Notes: a model not told the origin generated them from the letters alone. A stretch of DNA of 64,000 nt from Lingula anatina (GCF_001039355.2 NW_019773792.1:323727-387726); one strand, 5' to 3'. Shown: positions 23,401 through 36,555, counted from the first letter of the stretch. A program made the numbers and translations.

Positions 23401-26400
23401 AGGTAGGTTGTTACACACCTGTGCACAGCCTCCGTTATTGGTGCTGCATTCATTTACATCTGTAATACAACACAACAGGATATATACAGTGTAGTGCTAC
23501 GTACATGTACTACGACCTTTTTTTCGCTGTCCTATATAGAAGTAGCACGTGGTGCATGATGCGTTTTACTCAGTCAGCTAGGGCAAAGAGACCAAAAGAT
23601 ATCATCTGTAGATTTTTGCATTTGAAATATATTGGAATTGCATATGTGTCCCTCTTATATTTGTGAGATGTCGCTTCATAGACTGCTTATTAACCCCTTA
23701 ACATACCATTTACTAGAACCGTTAGACTACCACACTCCGTACCTTGAAGTGTATCATTGCCACGCCACCTGTTCTCACTCACCATCATACAAAACGCCAA
23801 TTATCAGTCACATAAAAAAATACATGTACATCACGCCATCTATCGTTCTCTTACCATCGCATGTGACCCCATCTGCATTCATCAAATAGCCGGCCTGACA
23901 GGTGCAGGTGAAAGATCCGTTTGTGTTCGTGCAAAAGTGAGAACAGATGTTTTGCTGGCATTCATCGATATCTGTCAACGAAAAGGAAAACTAATTTTAA
24001 AAACATGCAAAAATGAACATTGAGAAGAATACTGCATATTGACTAAAACTGATTTAAGACAAAGATATGAGTTTGCTTGGGAACCATACAACTAGTATAC
24101 GTTTTAGTCAAGTAAAAGTACGAAAGAAAATTCCTAAAGTGCCTTCCCGTTTTGGTACATCACTTTTGTATTGTGTTTAAAATGCGTTTAATTTTTATAA
24201 ATATATGTTGCCTTACTAGTACATCATTTTACCATGCAGAATAATAAATGCTTACTTTGCATTCCTACATGTAGATTACAAAATATTTTCTTCATGTATT
24301 AAACAACAGTACCTGTGTTAACTATTTGGCCTTACCTTGGCAAGTGACACCGTCACCCGTCAGTTGATAACCGACGTTACAGTCACAACTAAAGGAACCT
24401 CTGTTATTTAAACACACTTGGTCACATCCTCCATTGTTCAATGGTACGCATTCGTCGAGATCTGAAAGGAATCGCAATTTGACCACAGGCAAATGTGAGC
24501 TTTTGCTGAGGGTGGGTGTTTGTTAAGGGGTATAAATGAGGTATGCCCAGATTAAAACAGAAGGCGAATATGTTTTCCAACACTTAAGGGACAGGGGATA
24601 ACAAGCAAACAAACAGGTAAACAACTGAATAAATAAAGATACATTAATTAATAAAATGAATTTAAAATAAAGATAATAAATAACTCGAAAATTAGCGGAT
24701 CCTGCCTTTCTGTTTTTTGAAAAAAAAAGGGCTTTTGAAACCGCTTGTATATTCAGTGACAAAGGATATCTACCAGTGCACGTGGTTCCGTCCCCAGTAT
24801 ATCCAGAGTTGCAGACACAAGAGAAAGACCCCTGGGTGTTGACACACGATGCCAGCACGTGGCAACTGGCCACGCCGAGAGCACATTCATCCTTGTCTGA
24901 AAACAATGTAGTGGCTCTTCCAGTCAATTCGGAGACGGATTAAGTTGGAAAAAGCATTATCTCAAAAAAATAATAACTTTTCGTTTTGACTATGAAATAT
25001 ATTTGGACAACATCATATCAGTGACAGCACAGCCAGCACAGATTACGTTATATTATTGTTTTTTTTTTTCAAGCCATCTTAGAGATGCTTCTAGTGCACA
25101 TGCACCGAGGTGTCACGTATGTGTTACAAATAGCAGCACGGGCATTGTACCACACAAAACTAAAATTGCTGGTTTAAATATAGATCAAGACACGATACAT
25201 TTTAACCACAGATAACTTATACTTACCTACACATGTTTTGCCATCTGAATGCAGGGTAAAACCGGGATTACATTCACAATGGAATGAACCGACCTCGTTC
25301 ACACAAGTGTGTTGACATCCACCATCATTTTTCTGGCATTCGTTCACATCTAAAATTCGAATTTCCATATATGAAAATTAAAGACGCTCTAAAAATAGCA
25401 AAACAGTCATATCACTCCTAGGTAACCATTAATATCTACATGTACTCTTACTACCCTGGGGATGGGAATGTACTGTTTTTTTATACAGATTGCTACTGAT
25501 ATCTGTCCATATGCCTCATATATCTTGGAAGGATATAAGTCCAAATACATGTATAAATATGAGTACTTATATATATCTAATTAGTAAACATATTTGGGTT
25601 TCACATACGAATCAAATTTTGTATTCACATTTGATGAATTACGTTTGGGTTGACAGAGTAAGACCCAAGTTAGAAAGAAAAAAATAAGATAAAAGTGTTC
25701 AACACAATTCTACAAATATTTAAATTCATCAAAATCAAAGAAATTGCACACAAACGGGATACGATGTCCAGCTTGATGTTTGAATTACACACTGAAGTGT
25801 AAAATGTCTGCAACGTATAGATTGTGCAGGCCTGTAACCACCATTTTTTTAAATGTAATCTTTTTTAAGTGATCCTCTTTACCGCTAGTAGTATACCCTT
25901 AGTTGACCCATATTGTGAAATATCATAAAACCTAGATCAAATTTTGAATCAGAACGGAGATTTCACGGCCAAATGGCGCGGTAATTTAGAACACGCCCCC
26001 CACCCCCCTCGCCAACTCCCCCTGCTTTCATGTGTCTTTACCTGCTAACGCAAACTAAAAAGAATATAGTTTTCACTGCATGCTTTTTGGGCAATCTGTA
26101 TTATACAATATTTGCACAGTTACCATTGCAAGTCTTGCCGTCGCCGTCCAAGGTGTACCCGGCGTTGCAGCTACACTGGAAGCCGCCGACGGTGTTTGAA
26201 CAACGGTGAGCGCAACCAGAACTGCCGGAAGCGCATTCGTCTATGTCTGCAGAGAATGGTCATAAATGACAGTATTTTGAAATAAACATTAGATAAGTAT
26301 ATCTATATTGAAAGAAGACAACCACTTTGCTGCGATATGTCATATTGCTCCATCAAGCTTAAAAAAGCATTTATCTAATAAAAACGTGATCAAACTTCTT

Positions 26401-29400
26401 CAATATACAGCCAGTAATACAAACTGTACACCTAGCATCCAGATTAAAGACAATACGATAATATATTAAAGGTACTATAATTGCTTTTGTACACTGTGCC
26501 GACTGCGGATTATCTTCGTTTTGAATGCCACCTACCGTCGCATCCTCTGTTGTTCGACGCGAGTTTGTATCCACTACTACACCTGCAGGCAAAGGAACCT
26601 CGCAAATTAACACACTGCTGTGCACATCCGCCATTATTACTGCTGCATTCGTTAATATCTTTAGGATAAAAATGTGCATTTAATCATATTTGTTGTATTG
26701 AATTAATTTTGCTGTATTTAACGGGTTATCATAACACTATAAAAACACTGCATCAATAGAAAATAAAGTTAAGTTGCTACAATTAAAGTTTCAGTGTTTT
26801 GAGGAAGTTGCAACCACTGTCCATGGAAACTTCTGTTTGTACAGAACCATGTCTTGAGAACTGAGCAACACTTAATTACGAAATAAAATTGTACACATGA
26901 CGTAAAAAGTATTGACACAATTGACGTATACTATTGAATATTATTATCAAAAACGTACTTATACAAGTGGGCGATAGCGGCGTGTTTTAAGCAGAGGGCG
27001 CTGTTTTATGACTGTTCTAAATAATTAGCCTAAAATTTTGGGGAATTTTAAATCCGGCCCAACCACCCACACGCACATGAGGTAAAAGCAATTTCTCAAA
27101 CGCACCGTTCTGACAGTTGACTCCTGTATAACCGGCTGCGCATTGGCAGGTGTAACGATTCACTGCATTTATACAACGTGCACCATTTTGACAGGGACTG
27201 CTGGCACACTCGTTTATATCTGTAAAATGGAGAAAAATAAAACGCCAATACGAACTGTTAAAAAGAACAAGAAGATACTTGTGCCTAAATGATCATTTGT
27301 ACATACTGTACAGGCTATAGACCTACGACTGTATTACGGTGTTCATTGCGTCAGCGAAGGATGTTCAGTTATGCTATAATATAAAATGACTTTTAAATAA
27401 ATACCAAATGATACATTAAACTGAACAGTTAATTGGATACGCTGCAAAAATACATAAATAGTTCAATTGCATGCTTTTCCCAGAAAAATACAACCACAAG
27501 TATAAGTTTTTATTGTATATGCGGTAATCTCAGCAAAAGTGAGACACAGACTGGGTACCAATTAACCTAGCGTGCTAGCCGAGTCAATCTAACTCCGAGG
27601 GGATTCTCGCTAAATTGCATTCAGTTTCAGTAGCTTAAATGTCTGTCTCGCTCACTAAAGCTACCAGGCGGGTAATAAACCCTCGTGCACGCTTAAACTA
27701 AACTACAATTAAGCGAGAAACCCGTCGGGGATATTTCGACCGTGAAAGTACGATAGAGTGTGGGAATGGTCCAATACATATATTAATATTGCAAAAATTG
27801 ATAAATAACTATGAATTTTGAACACCTTACTATTTCTTCAATCTTCATTTATCAGTAGCTATCATATTAGGAACTCTTCAAATGTAAGATTGTGTACAAG
27901 AATCCAACAAAGCTTTCAAACCTTTAAATCAACGTTTTAACATTCTATTTCTATGGCATCAATTAAAGCTAACAAAAACCTATTTTAAGAATTAAATAAT
28001 TTCCTCGAAATTCATTAGTAACAACTGAGCGAAACACTTGATTTACATGACCTGGGAGTCTTACCGTCACATCTTGGTAAGGCGTAACCTGGTCGACAAG
28101 AGCACTTGCTAGGAGAGACGCAGGTTCCGCCGTTAGGACACGAGTTGGCGCCATAGCACAGGGCTAGTTGAAAAACAACAAATGAAGGATGTTTAAGATC
28201 CGGGTAAAACCTAACAATACTGCACTGGGCATGGTTTTGATACTGTGTGGCTTTCATTATAATAGCACTACTAGCTGTGCCGTTCTCTCTTTATTGTTAT
28301 TCATCCTATCCATTGCAGTTAAGTATTAGCTAGAGGTGTCATAAGGAAAGAAAATATTTAACAGACTGTTTACTGTCACATTTATACAAAATATAAAATG
28401 AAAGTATAAGCAGTCTGTCGTTAAAATGACCAGCGTTTACATTTCTGTACTTAATATACAATATAACATTCAATTATGTCATATGTCTAGTAATCCTATA
28501 TACGCCTATTATTTTATAACGTTCCCAACGTACCAGGATCCGGATTCTGAGCATATCAACATAAGTTGTTCCAACACTCTTGTTTCATTGTCCACGATAC
28601 AAAATTATGAATCATGAACTGTTAACAATAAAAAGACACAATACACAATACACATCCAATCCCATGCTTTCGGGAACCGGAACCAGAACAGGTAAAAAAA
28701 GCTGAAGATTTATTCTTTTTACTCTTACTGAATCCGGAGCCTGGTTTCTTCCACCTACCTGAAGCCGATGCAATTAAGCATCCGGTCCGACCACATACCT
28801 TGGTTACAACCTATTCCGCTCCATCCGTCACAACACACCTGCTTGGAACATTGGGAGTTCACGACTCTGTAAAGAAGAATCCGAGTTTATAAATTAGTAA
28901 AATTATTGACACGATTATTATTATTATTATTATTAGTAGTAGTAGTAGTAAACGAGGCCTCAAGGCCAATTAATGTTTGTTCAATTTGAATGAGCTTTAA
29001 TGTGTGAATCTGTTTCGTTTGACCAATGTAAATTGATTTTTTAATTGATACTTCTTGTCTTTCCTCTCCCAATGTCCAACCGTTGAGTATATACCTTGGC
29101 AGGTTATCCTGCATATATCTTACCTGGTCCGAGTACATCTCTTCCATCCTGCAAATCCGCATTTAGTGGAATACCGCTGAGTTTTTGTGCAGGTGAAGGT
29201 TTTTGTACAGAAGGACCCTGCCACAGGCCTAGGGGGCGCTAATGTTGCCAAGCTGCGGGGGAAATAAGCCAAAAAACTTAAAACACAACCCTAATATACT
29301 GTATATTGAATTTAGCCATTGCATGGGACGACATATGTAAAATACATGTGCAAGATAGTGTTGCCAAAGGCCCGTTCTTCACGTCGAGCGATATACTTTC

Positions 29401-31097
29401 TGCACCGATACAGTCTGTACCAGTACAATGTGAGAGGTCCTAACATACAACTGGACCATAGAAGGTTTTTTCCTCTACACATTTTTATACAATTGTGCCA
29501 AAGGTAGAAGTTATTTGAGAGATAAAATAGCACAGTAGAATATGGGAGCAAGAGAGTGTTTTCTTTTTGCTTTGCTTTCCATTCTGAAAAATACGTAACG
29601 GTAATCCATAACACGTAAAGATATTTTCTGTGATATAACCCTTGCAAATTGTCAAAATGACTGCGTGGTCTTTTTCATAGTTGTTATTTTTTTCACAACA
29701 AAATAGGTTTGCATGCCTCACTTATAGCATGCCCAAGTTACATTATGCTGATCAGACACAAAAGTGAACTTTTTTTGTCCGGGTTCAAATAATTTAAACT
29801 TTATTTTATCTCAAAGCGCAATAAACCGGGCCCTAAGTAAATGCACACCTCGGAATATAGTTTCTATTGTTTAGAAGAAGATCCGACGTGAGGCGATAGG
29901 GAAGTCATAACGGGTGGAAAACTGAGATAACAGTTCGAATGAAAGTAACCGCAAGGCTTGGACAGTCGGGTCGTTGATTTAAGGTGAAGGTGTGGATTAA
30001 CTGGTGCAAAATAATGCACAATGCTACATATTAAACCGTTTTGGGATTCGTTTTATATTTCTACTTATTTTACACTCTGACCACAGGGTCCGCTTGTAGT
30101 CTGTTGCAAGACTATGGTATCCTACCATTTCATTCTGTATACTGTTTTAGGTATAGAGGTCCCTGATATCTAGGTGTAACACAGCTGTGTCTTCGTGCGA
30201 TAATTATCATCTACATGACTGGTTACGCTTAACCATCTACACGAACATGCATTACCACATACATTTCAAGTCTGCCAGAATCTTGTTCTTCTTTCGATTT
30301 CAATGAATTTCTAAATGGGTGATACGGGAAGAATTAAATAAAAAAAAAAACAAACAAACAAATGAACGACTGTGCGAGTGCTGCAGAGGTGAAAGGCTGA
30401 TGAAGAAGGAAAGACAAAAAGCAAGTAAAAAAGTGACATAGAAAAAAGAGAATGATGAACATTTAGGACTTCACATGGTTAAATTAATGGTTAAATTAGC
30501 TAGGAGAACATGTGGATAAATAGGGCTGAAAGATAGAAGGGTAACAAATAAAATAAAATGTTACCTCCGTAACGTTATGAAAATAATGCTATGAAATACT
30601 GATTTATTCCGTTGAATTTTGCGAATACAGTGAGATACATGAATACAGATAAGCCTGCGCTGGTTAATACTGCAGCGTTTTTTTTTTATTTTTATTTTTT
30701 TATTTTTTTTTATTTATTTATTTTTTTTTTTTTTTGAAAAACACTGCTGAACCCTGGTGAATATCATGCAGTACTAAAGAGTGTGGATAATTTTTAGTTT
30801 TTAGATTTTCCTAGGTTAACTGAATCGTTACCGTCTATTCATACACTTACCTGAACTGCACACAAGCTCTGACGGCGGTACCATGTGACCAAATGTTTAG
30901 CTCACTCGCATGACTACCGTGGCACATGCTGTACTTAAATGTAGACAATGACATAATATATAGAAAATGAAAGAGACAGACAGAGAGAGGCGATGGGGAG
31001 AGGGAGATTAATATGAGGATATAAATAAGGAAAGACCAAGAAGACGCACAAATCAAACTCACCACCCAAGCACAAGCAAAAGATGAAGGGCGCTCAT
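15529..31097 (-). CDS. Copy A: secreted EMI-like/EGFx10/Ig/chitin-binding protein, 21 exons
   Basis: Large secreted, probably matrix or chitin-associated protein of about 1,998 residues. Exons, 5' to 3': 31063-31097, 30851-30928, 29124-29252, 28799-28866, 28065-28163, 27106-27219, 26536-26658, 26124-26246, 25227-25349, 24774-24896, 24336-24461, 23855-23971, 23337-23459, 22784-22903, 21481-22363, 21037-21151, 20446-20602, 20192-20293, 19277-19416, 16172-19069, 15529-15728. All borders are GT-AG and phases agree throughout, except that exon 20 is one base short. That deletion at 18772-18773 puts two long frames out of register; the paralogue at 51195-54093 has the extra base. The domain order is signal peptide, EMI-like, EGFx10, unassigned region, helical Cys-rich region, RKRR site, Ig, CBM14. 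No orthologue name is known to me. The frameshift may be a sequencing error, so I list it as a gene rather than a pseudogene. Confidence 0.85.
15957..16130. repeat. MITE-family remnant with an inverted repeat in the last intron of copy A
   Basis: CTCGCTGAATGCAATCAGAT (15957-15976) faces its near-exact inverse at 16057-16076 and is followed by GGAGTTAGATCGATCTA, the right-end motif of the MITE family. Confidence 0.5.
16172..19069 (-). CDS. Copy A exon 20: helical Cys-rich region, RKRR site and Ig domain (1-bp deletion)
   Basis: A 2,898-bp exon that should be 2,899 bp. Order of content: amphipathic start ([19 protein letters not shown]), sheet-like segment with [14 protein letters not shown], coiled-coil ([20 protein letters not shown]), cysteine cluster ([15 protein letters not shown], then [10 protein letters not shown]), then repeated Ala/Val/Lys helices around [16 protein letters not shown] and [13 protein letters not shown]. 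Next comes GRKRRE, a furin-type site, then a sequon-rich Asn/Glu region and an I-set Ig domain ([19 protein letters not shown] with [12 protein letters not shown]). The frame breaks at 18772-18773 after RIKG, where the paralogue has one more base. Confidence 0.8.
19277..22363 (-). CDS. Copy A exons 15-19: long unassigned region
   Basis: Exons 21481-22363, 21037-21151, 20446-20602, 20192-20293 and 19277-19416 encode about 465 residues directly after the last EGF. No domain is recognised. Seen in the sequence: alternating hydrophobic stretches that suggest beta structure ([34 protein letters not shown]), a few scattered cysteines ([36 protein letters not shown]), sequons (NGTE, NTS) and no transmembrane segment. 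The same exon sizes (883, 115, 157, 102, 140) recur in copy C, so the region is under constraint. Confidence 0.75.
19738..19761. repeat. Poly-T tract in intron of copy A
   Basis: Run of more than 20 T in the intron between exons 18 and 19. Confidence 0.9.
20359..20420. repeat. (GT)n(GA)n microsatellite in intron of copy A
   Basis: Compound dinucleotide repeat between exons 17 and 18. Copy C has a GA run at the same intron position (55267-55320). Confidence 0.95.
22784..28163 (-). CDS. Copy A exons 5-14: ten EGF domains, one per exon
   Basis: Exon 5 (28065-28163) is a plain EGF ([19 protein letters not shown]). Exons 6-14 are mostly calcium-binding EGFs that open with D(I/V/L/K)(N/D)EC and have the Asn and aromatic positions (for example DVNEC with [11 protein letters not shown]; exon 9). 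Exon 6 has the shorter laminin/Notch-like spacing. All are flanked by phase-1 introns, so exons can be lost or gained without breaking the frame. cbEGF strings form rigid calcium-stabilised rods outside the cell. Confidence 0.9.
23097..23310. mobile_element. Harbinger-like MITE, copy 3, in the copy A intron next to EGF9
   Basis: 214 bp, flanked by TAA at 23094-23096 and 23311-23313. Same family as 4352 and 7488. Copy B at about 38305-38315 has the uninterrupted site (GTGCCTAAATGTA) and copy C also lacks it, so it inserted in copy A after the duplication. Confidence 0.8.
27540..27775. repeat. Diverged relative of the MITE family
   Basis: Shares GTCTGTC-CGC-CACTAAA-GCT and GGGTAAT-AACCCTCGTGC-CGCT with the MITEs above but lacks the AGATCGATCT ends. 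It has its own partial inverted symmetry (CGAGGGGATTCTCGCT against AGCGAGAAACCCGTCGGGG). It lies in the intron between exons 5 and 6 of copy A. Confidence 0.5.
28799..31097 (-). CDS. Copy A exons 1-4: signal peptide and EMI-like module
   Basis: Exon 1 (31063-31097) encodes [11 protein letters not shown], the start of a signal peptide. Exon 2 (30851-30928) and exon 3 (29124-29252) carry paired cysteines ([18 protein letters not shown]). Exon 4 (28799-28866) ends in [10 protein letters not shown], the closing CCxGWxGxxC of EMI domains, directly before the first EGF. EMI followed by EGF is a known extracellular arrangement. The module is shorter than a textbook EMI domain, so I call it EMI-like. 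Confidence 0.7.
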
Positions 31098-31744
31098 CTT
31101 CGATCTTCTTCGCACACGTCTGTCGCCTCTGCAGGACGGGTAAATTATGCATTGGAATAATACTACCGTGAACAATATACACTGACAATCTGTTCGTTAT
31201 CCATGATGCGGAACATATTGGTCTCAGACAAAGGACCCGCAACGTGTATATTTAGTCCCTTCATCTTGACATGTATTTCTATCTTTTAAGATACTTAAAA
31301 GTATTTTATTATTTTTGTGGCCCGGTAAGGGGATGTTTTGTTTAACATAGAAGTTATCTCGGGCGCTTAATTGTACTGACTCCAGAATTAAAACAGCTTA
31401 AAAAGTAACGGATTATAGAAGCATTTTGTTCTGGTTTGCAGAGTAAAACATTAAGAACATAATTGGTGTTAGATAAAATACAATCAAATAAATTGGGGGA
31501 GGGGAATTTTTAGTGAATAACGCATTTGTGACGTTCTTGTTCTTGTCGTTTTTATTGATAAGCCCAGAACTTTCTTAGTTAGATGATTATTTTCATTTTG
31601 TGTCAAATGGAACACTTCTTCTCAACTATACCGAGCCCAGTTTGTTCTCGTGAACTGACGTGCGTCATCTGGGATTCGATCTCACCATGGTTGGTGATAG
31701 TAATCAAACGCAATCTTTAGAATTTATTTCTAAAGAAGGGTTCA

Positions 31745-31830
31745 TTTGATATACTAGGACTCGAACCCGTGTACAACCCGTATATATAGACAGCGTAAAC
31801 AAGACAGTGGACTCCCCCTGGGCCACAGAA
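31745..31830 (-). repeat. Possible tRNA-derived SINE fragment
   Basis: Minus-strand TGGCCCAGGGGG matches the Pol III A box at 11 of 12 positions, and GGTTCGAGTCC about 44 nt further matches the B box. The T stem and acceptor stem do not pair well, so it is not a working tRNA. A second copy lies at about 34305-34390 in the duplicated segment. Confidence 0.3.
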
Positions 31831-32337
31831 GCTTCCGTGCTCGGTGTTTGAATGGAATATTTCTTGTTTGTCACGGAGAGGGCCAGTTTGGATAAAACAT
31901 GTAATTAGCTATTACAATCGATAGCCCAGTTGCCCTACTTCACCCCGCGCAAAGCCAGTCCCCGACCATGGTTTTAACTTCAACGTTGAAGTCCATGATG
32001 TACAAGAGACTGAGTATTAGAAGCCGACAAGGAGTGTTCCTAGATAAAAGTATTTTTAAACTATGAATTTGTTTTATACTGGAATTCTGCTTGGCTTAAT
32101 TCACCTATGGCGTTTAATAGCGGTTCATAGCAGGCGTGCTTAAGTTTAATCAAGCCTCTAAGGAAGGGGTTATTTTAAACAATGAAACATGTAAAAAAAG
32201 ATGGATCGCTTTCATTGCAAAGATGCAAATTCTGAAAAAAAATTGGAAAATAATTTCTCCGAGAATATATCATTTTTCCCCACTGAACGCTGTTTACAAA
32301 TGGTATGACGTGAGGCTATACCGGGTAAGCTACAGAT

Positions 32338-32760
32338 TTGTGTGACACTGAGATAACGCATCGCTTCACCTGTGACGTTATAGAGAACCAGGAGATACAA
32401 ATTGGTTCACACCTTGACGGTTTTACTTTTGAGTAGTCTTTACACCTTCAAAAGTCGACTATGGGGTTGCCCCAGGTACTATATGAATATGTTAACATTC
32501 TTGAGAATCAGGGTCTCAACATGGTAGAAACAAAGGAAATTAATTAATGGGAAAAGCAATATAGGTGACGTGACTTTTAAAACAAATAAAACGTTTTATT
32601 GCTTATAATCCCACCGACGGAACTTTTCTGGCATTAAATTTGATCTTGTGCGACACTGAGATAACGCACCGCTTCACCTGTGACGTTATAGAGAACCACG
32701 AGATACAAATTGGTTCACACCTTGGCGGTTTTAGTTTTGAGTAGTCTTTGCATTTTCAAA
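32338..32760. repeat. Two direct copies of an ~100-bp unit, period about 310 bp
   Basis: TGACACTGAGATAACGCA-CGCTTCACCTGTGACGTTATAGAGAACCA occurs near 32342 and again near 32650, followed in both by GAGATACAAATTGGTTCACACC. The pair is repeated in the right haplotype-like copy (near 34965 and 35275). Confidence 0.75.
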
Positions 32761-33256
32761 TAATGACTGTTGAGGTGCCCCGGGTAATGTATGAACGGGA
32801 AAAATAATAGAGGCAACAGGACTTTTGAATAAAAAACAATATAACTTTTCTTGTTGATATTTTCCTCTTGTTATGTTTCTGTCTTTGTAATTTGAACCCC
32901 GTTAGTACTTACACGTACCTGGTAACAGTAATAGCTGGATACAAGAAGACATGAAAGACCTTGCATATTTCGCACATGTCAAGCCCTGAATAAAATTTGA
33001 CAGTTTTTTTTTGTTTCTCTTCCAATCACTTTATACTGAAAGTGTTTTATTTGTTTCTTTCATTCAGTTTAATCTTAAGATCTTTATTATGTTCTTTCCG
33101 CACATCGTTCCGCTGCATTCTATTCGACTGTTGCATATTGGCCTAATATTACTTTAAAAACTGTACATTCTTTAATTTCTCTGAAGACTATTCTTGAACA
33201 TTGTGTACTTTGTTGTTACTTTCCTAGATAACCCCATGTTTTTTTTTTTTTTTTTA

Positions 33257-33281
33257 NNNNNNNNNNNNNNNNNNNNNNNNN
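33257..33281. other. Assembly gap of 25 N
   Basis: Twenty-five consecutive N between the two copies of the 2.5-kb segment. Confidence 1.
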
Positions 33282-33300
33282 AATTTTTTTTTTGTTTTTT

Positions 33301-35862
33301 GAAAAACACTGCTGAACCCTGGTGAATATCATGCAGTACTGAAGAGTGTGGATAATTTTTAGTTTTTAGATTTTCCTAGGTTAACTGAATCGTTACCGTC
33401 TATTCATACACTTACCTGAACTGCACACAAGCTCTGACGGCGGTACCATGTGACCAAATGTTTAGCTCACTCGCATGACTACCGTTGCACATGCTGTACT
33501 TAAATGTAGACAATGACATAATATATAGAAAATGAAAGAGACAGACAGAGAGAGGCGATGGGGAGAGGGAGATTAATATGAGGATATAAATAAGGAAAGA
33601 CCAAGAAGACGCACAAATCAAACTCACCACCCAAGCACAAGCAAAAGATGAAGGGCGCTCATCTTCGATCTTCTTCGCACACGTCTGTCGCCTCTGCAGG
33701 ACGGGTAAATTATGCATTGGAATAATAATACCGTGAACAATATACACTGACAATCTGTTCGTTATCCATGATGCGGAACATATTGGTCTCAGACAAAGGA
33801 CCCGCAACGTGTATATTTAGTCCCTTCATCTTGACATGTATTTAAAAAAAGTATTTTATTATTTTATTATTTTTGTGGCCCGGTAAGGGGATGTTTTGTT
33901 TAACATAGAAGTTATCTCGGGCGCTTAATTGTACTTACTCCAGAATTAAAACACCTTAAAAAGTAACGGATTATAGAAGCATTTTGTTCTGGTTTGCAGA
34001 GTAAAACATTAAGAACATAATTGGTGTTAGATAAAATACAATCAAATAAATTGGGGGGGGGGATTTTTAGTGAATAACGCATTTGTGACGTTCTTGTTCT
34101 TGTCGTTTTTATTGATAGGCCCAGAACTTTCTTAGTTAGATGATTATTTTCATTTTGTGTCAAATGGAACACTTCTTCTCAACTATACCGAGCCCAGTTT
34201 GTTCTCGTGAACTGACGTGCGTCATCTGGGATTCGATCTCACCATGGTTGGTGATAGTAATCAAACGCAATCTTTAGAATTTATTTCTAGCAAGAAGGGT
34301 TCATTTGATATACTAGGACTCGAACCCGTGTACAACCCGTATATATAGACAGCGTAAACAAGACAGCGGACTCCCCTTGGGCCACAGAAGCTTCCGTGCT
34401 CGGTGTTTGAATGGAATATTTCTTGTTTGTCACGGAGAGGGCCAGTTTGGATAAAACATGTAATTAGCTATTACAATCGATAGCCCAGTTGCCCTACTTC
34501 ACCCCGCGCAAAGCCAGTCCCCGACCATGGTTTTAACTTCAACGTTGAAGTCCATGATGTACAAGAGACTGAATATTAGAAGCCGACAAGGAGTGTTCCT
34601 AGATAAAAGTATTTTTAAACTATGAATTTGTTTTATACTGGAATTCTGCTTGGCTTAATTCACCTATGGCGTTTAATAGCGGTTCATAGCAGGCGTGCTT
34701 AAGTTTAATCAAGCCTCTAAGGAAGGGGTTATTTTAAACAATGAAACATGTAAAAAAAGATGGATCGCTTTCATTGCGAAGATGCAAATTCTGAAAAAAA
34801 AATTGGAAAATAATTTCTCCGAGAATATATCATTTTTCCCCACTGAACGCTGTTTACAAATGGTATGACGTGAGGCTATACCGGGTAAGCTACAGATTCA
34901 GGGTCGGTTGCTTTTATTGATAAACCTGCCCGGAACTTTTTTGGCATTAAATTTGATCTTGTGTGACACTGAGATAACGCATCGCTTCACCTGTGACGTT
35001 ATAGAGAACCAGGAGATACAAATTGGTTCACACCTTGACGGTTTTACTTTTGAGTAGTCTTTACACCTTCAAAAGTCGACTATGGGGTTGCCCCAGGTAC
35101 TATATGAATATGTTAACATTCTTGAGAATCAGGGTCTCAACATGGTAGAAACAAAGGAAATTAATTAATGGGAAAAGCAATATAGGTGACGTGACTTTTA
35201 AAACAAATAAAACGTTTTATAGCTTATAATCCCACCAACGGAACTTTTCTGGCATTACATTTGATCTTGTGTGACACTGAGATAACGCACCGCTTCACCT
35301 GTGACGTAATAGAGAACCACGAGATACAAATTGGTTCACACCTTGGCGGTTTTAGTTTTGAGTAGTCTTTGCATATTCAAATAATGACTGTTGAGGTACC
35401 CCGGGTAATTTATGAACGGGAAAAATAATAGAGGCAACAGGACTTTTGAATAAAAAACAATATAACTTTTCTTGTTGATATTTTCCTCTTGTTATGTTTC
35501 TGTCTTTGTAATTTGAACCCCGTTTGTACTTACACGTACCTGGTAACAGTAATAGCTGGATACAAGAAGACATGAAAGACCTTGCATATTTCGCACATGT
35601 CAAGCCCTGAATAAAATTTGACAGTTTTTTTGTTTCTCTTTCAATCACTTTATACTGAAAGTGTTTTATTTGTTTCTTTCATTCAGTTTAATCTTAAGAT
35701 CTTTATTATGTTCTTTCCGCACATCGTTCCGCTGCATTCTATTCGACTGTTGCATATTGGCCTAATATTACTTTAAAAACTGTACATTCTTTAATTTCTC
35801 TGAAGACTATTCTTGAACATTGTGTACTTTGTTGTTACTTTCCTAGATAACCCCATGTTTTT
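33301..35862. repeat. 2.5-kb segment duplicated across the N gap, right copy (second exon 1 and 2)
   Basis: Repeats the promoter side of copy A, including exon 1 (33628-33662, encoding the same [11 protein letters not shown]) and exon 2 (33416-33493, with one His to Asn change). It differs by small indels, for example a roughly 60-bp insertion near 34900. Without downstream exons it is not a separate gene. It is either an alternative haplotype or a duplicated promoter. Confidence 0.8.
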
Positions 35863-36074
35863 TTTTTTCATTCACAAATTTTAGCAGTTCGTTAGGGTCT
35901 GAATGCAGGATAGGAATGGTCACCGTCACTTCCGCCGTCATTTTTTAAACAGATTTCCACTGACATGCAACGGTTGTCTTTCCACAGTTCCCCCGAGAGG
36001 TAAACCTTTCTGGGTTGTATTTAGATACCGTTGGTCTGCTATTTTTTAGGTTTTCTTCTCACCCGCGAGTTCTT

Positions 36075-36484
36075 ACCCAACGGGCAAATAATGTTGTTTT
36101 AACGTTGAAACAACGTTGAACCATATAACGTTGATAACGTTGGATAAATGTTGGATTTGAAAGTTGGATCAACATCAGATAACAACATTTTATCAACCCC
36201 AGTTGTTAGACAACATTCTTGCATGAAAAGACATTAAAATGACCTGAAATGTTTTAATTTTGGTACAAAACACAGGTACACAATTATAACGTACACTGTA
36301 AAAACATTCAAGTGCCTGCTTTGTCTGATTTTTTTAAAACTCATTAGGCATGTTTTGCACCAAAGCATGATACACCCTTTTAGCCTGGATATGTTTAGCA
36401 GCATGACATGTTTGATGGCTAAATACAGGTACATGTAAGACATACACATGTATGTATGTATGACCTTTAAGTTAGGTTTTCTAA

Positions 36485-36555
<71 letters not shown>

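Larger units (their letters stand above)
30736..33240. repeat. 2.5-kb segment duplicated across the N gap, left copy
   Basis: Contains exons 1 and 2 of copy A and their upstream DNA. Matches 33301-35862 at high identity with scattered substitutions and small indels. Poly-T tracts flank the gap. Confidence 0.85.

Noticed and set aside
30847-31242. 131-codon minus-strand open frame, repeated at 33412-33807
   Set aside because: It runs through exon 1, intron 1 and exon 2 of copy A in one frame. The spliced reading, with signal peptide and GT-AG borders matching copy B, is better supported.
31630-31690. Second tRNA-like stretch with GGGATTCGATCTC
   Set aside because: Only a weak B-box match; the arms of a cloverleaf do not pair.
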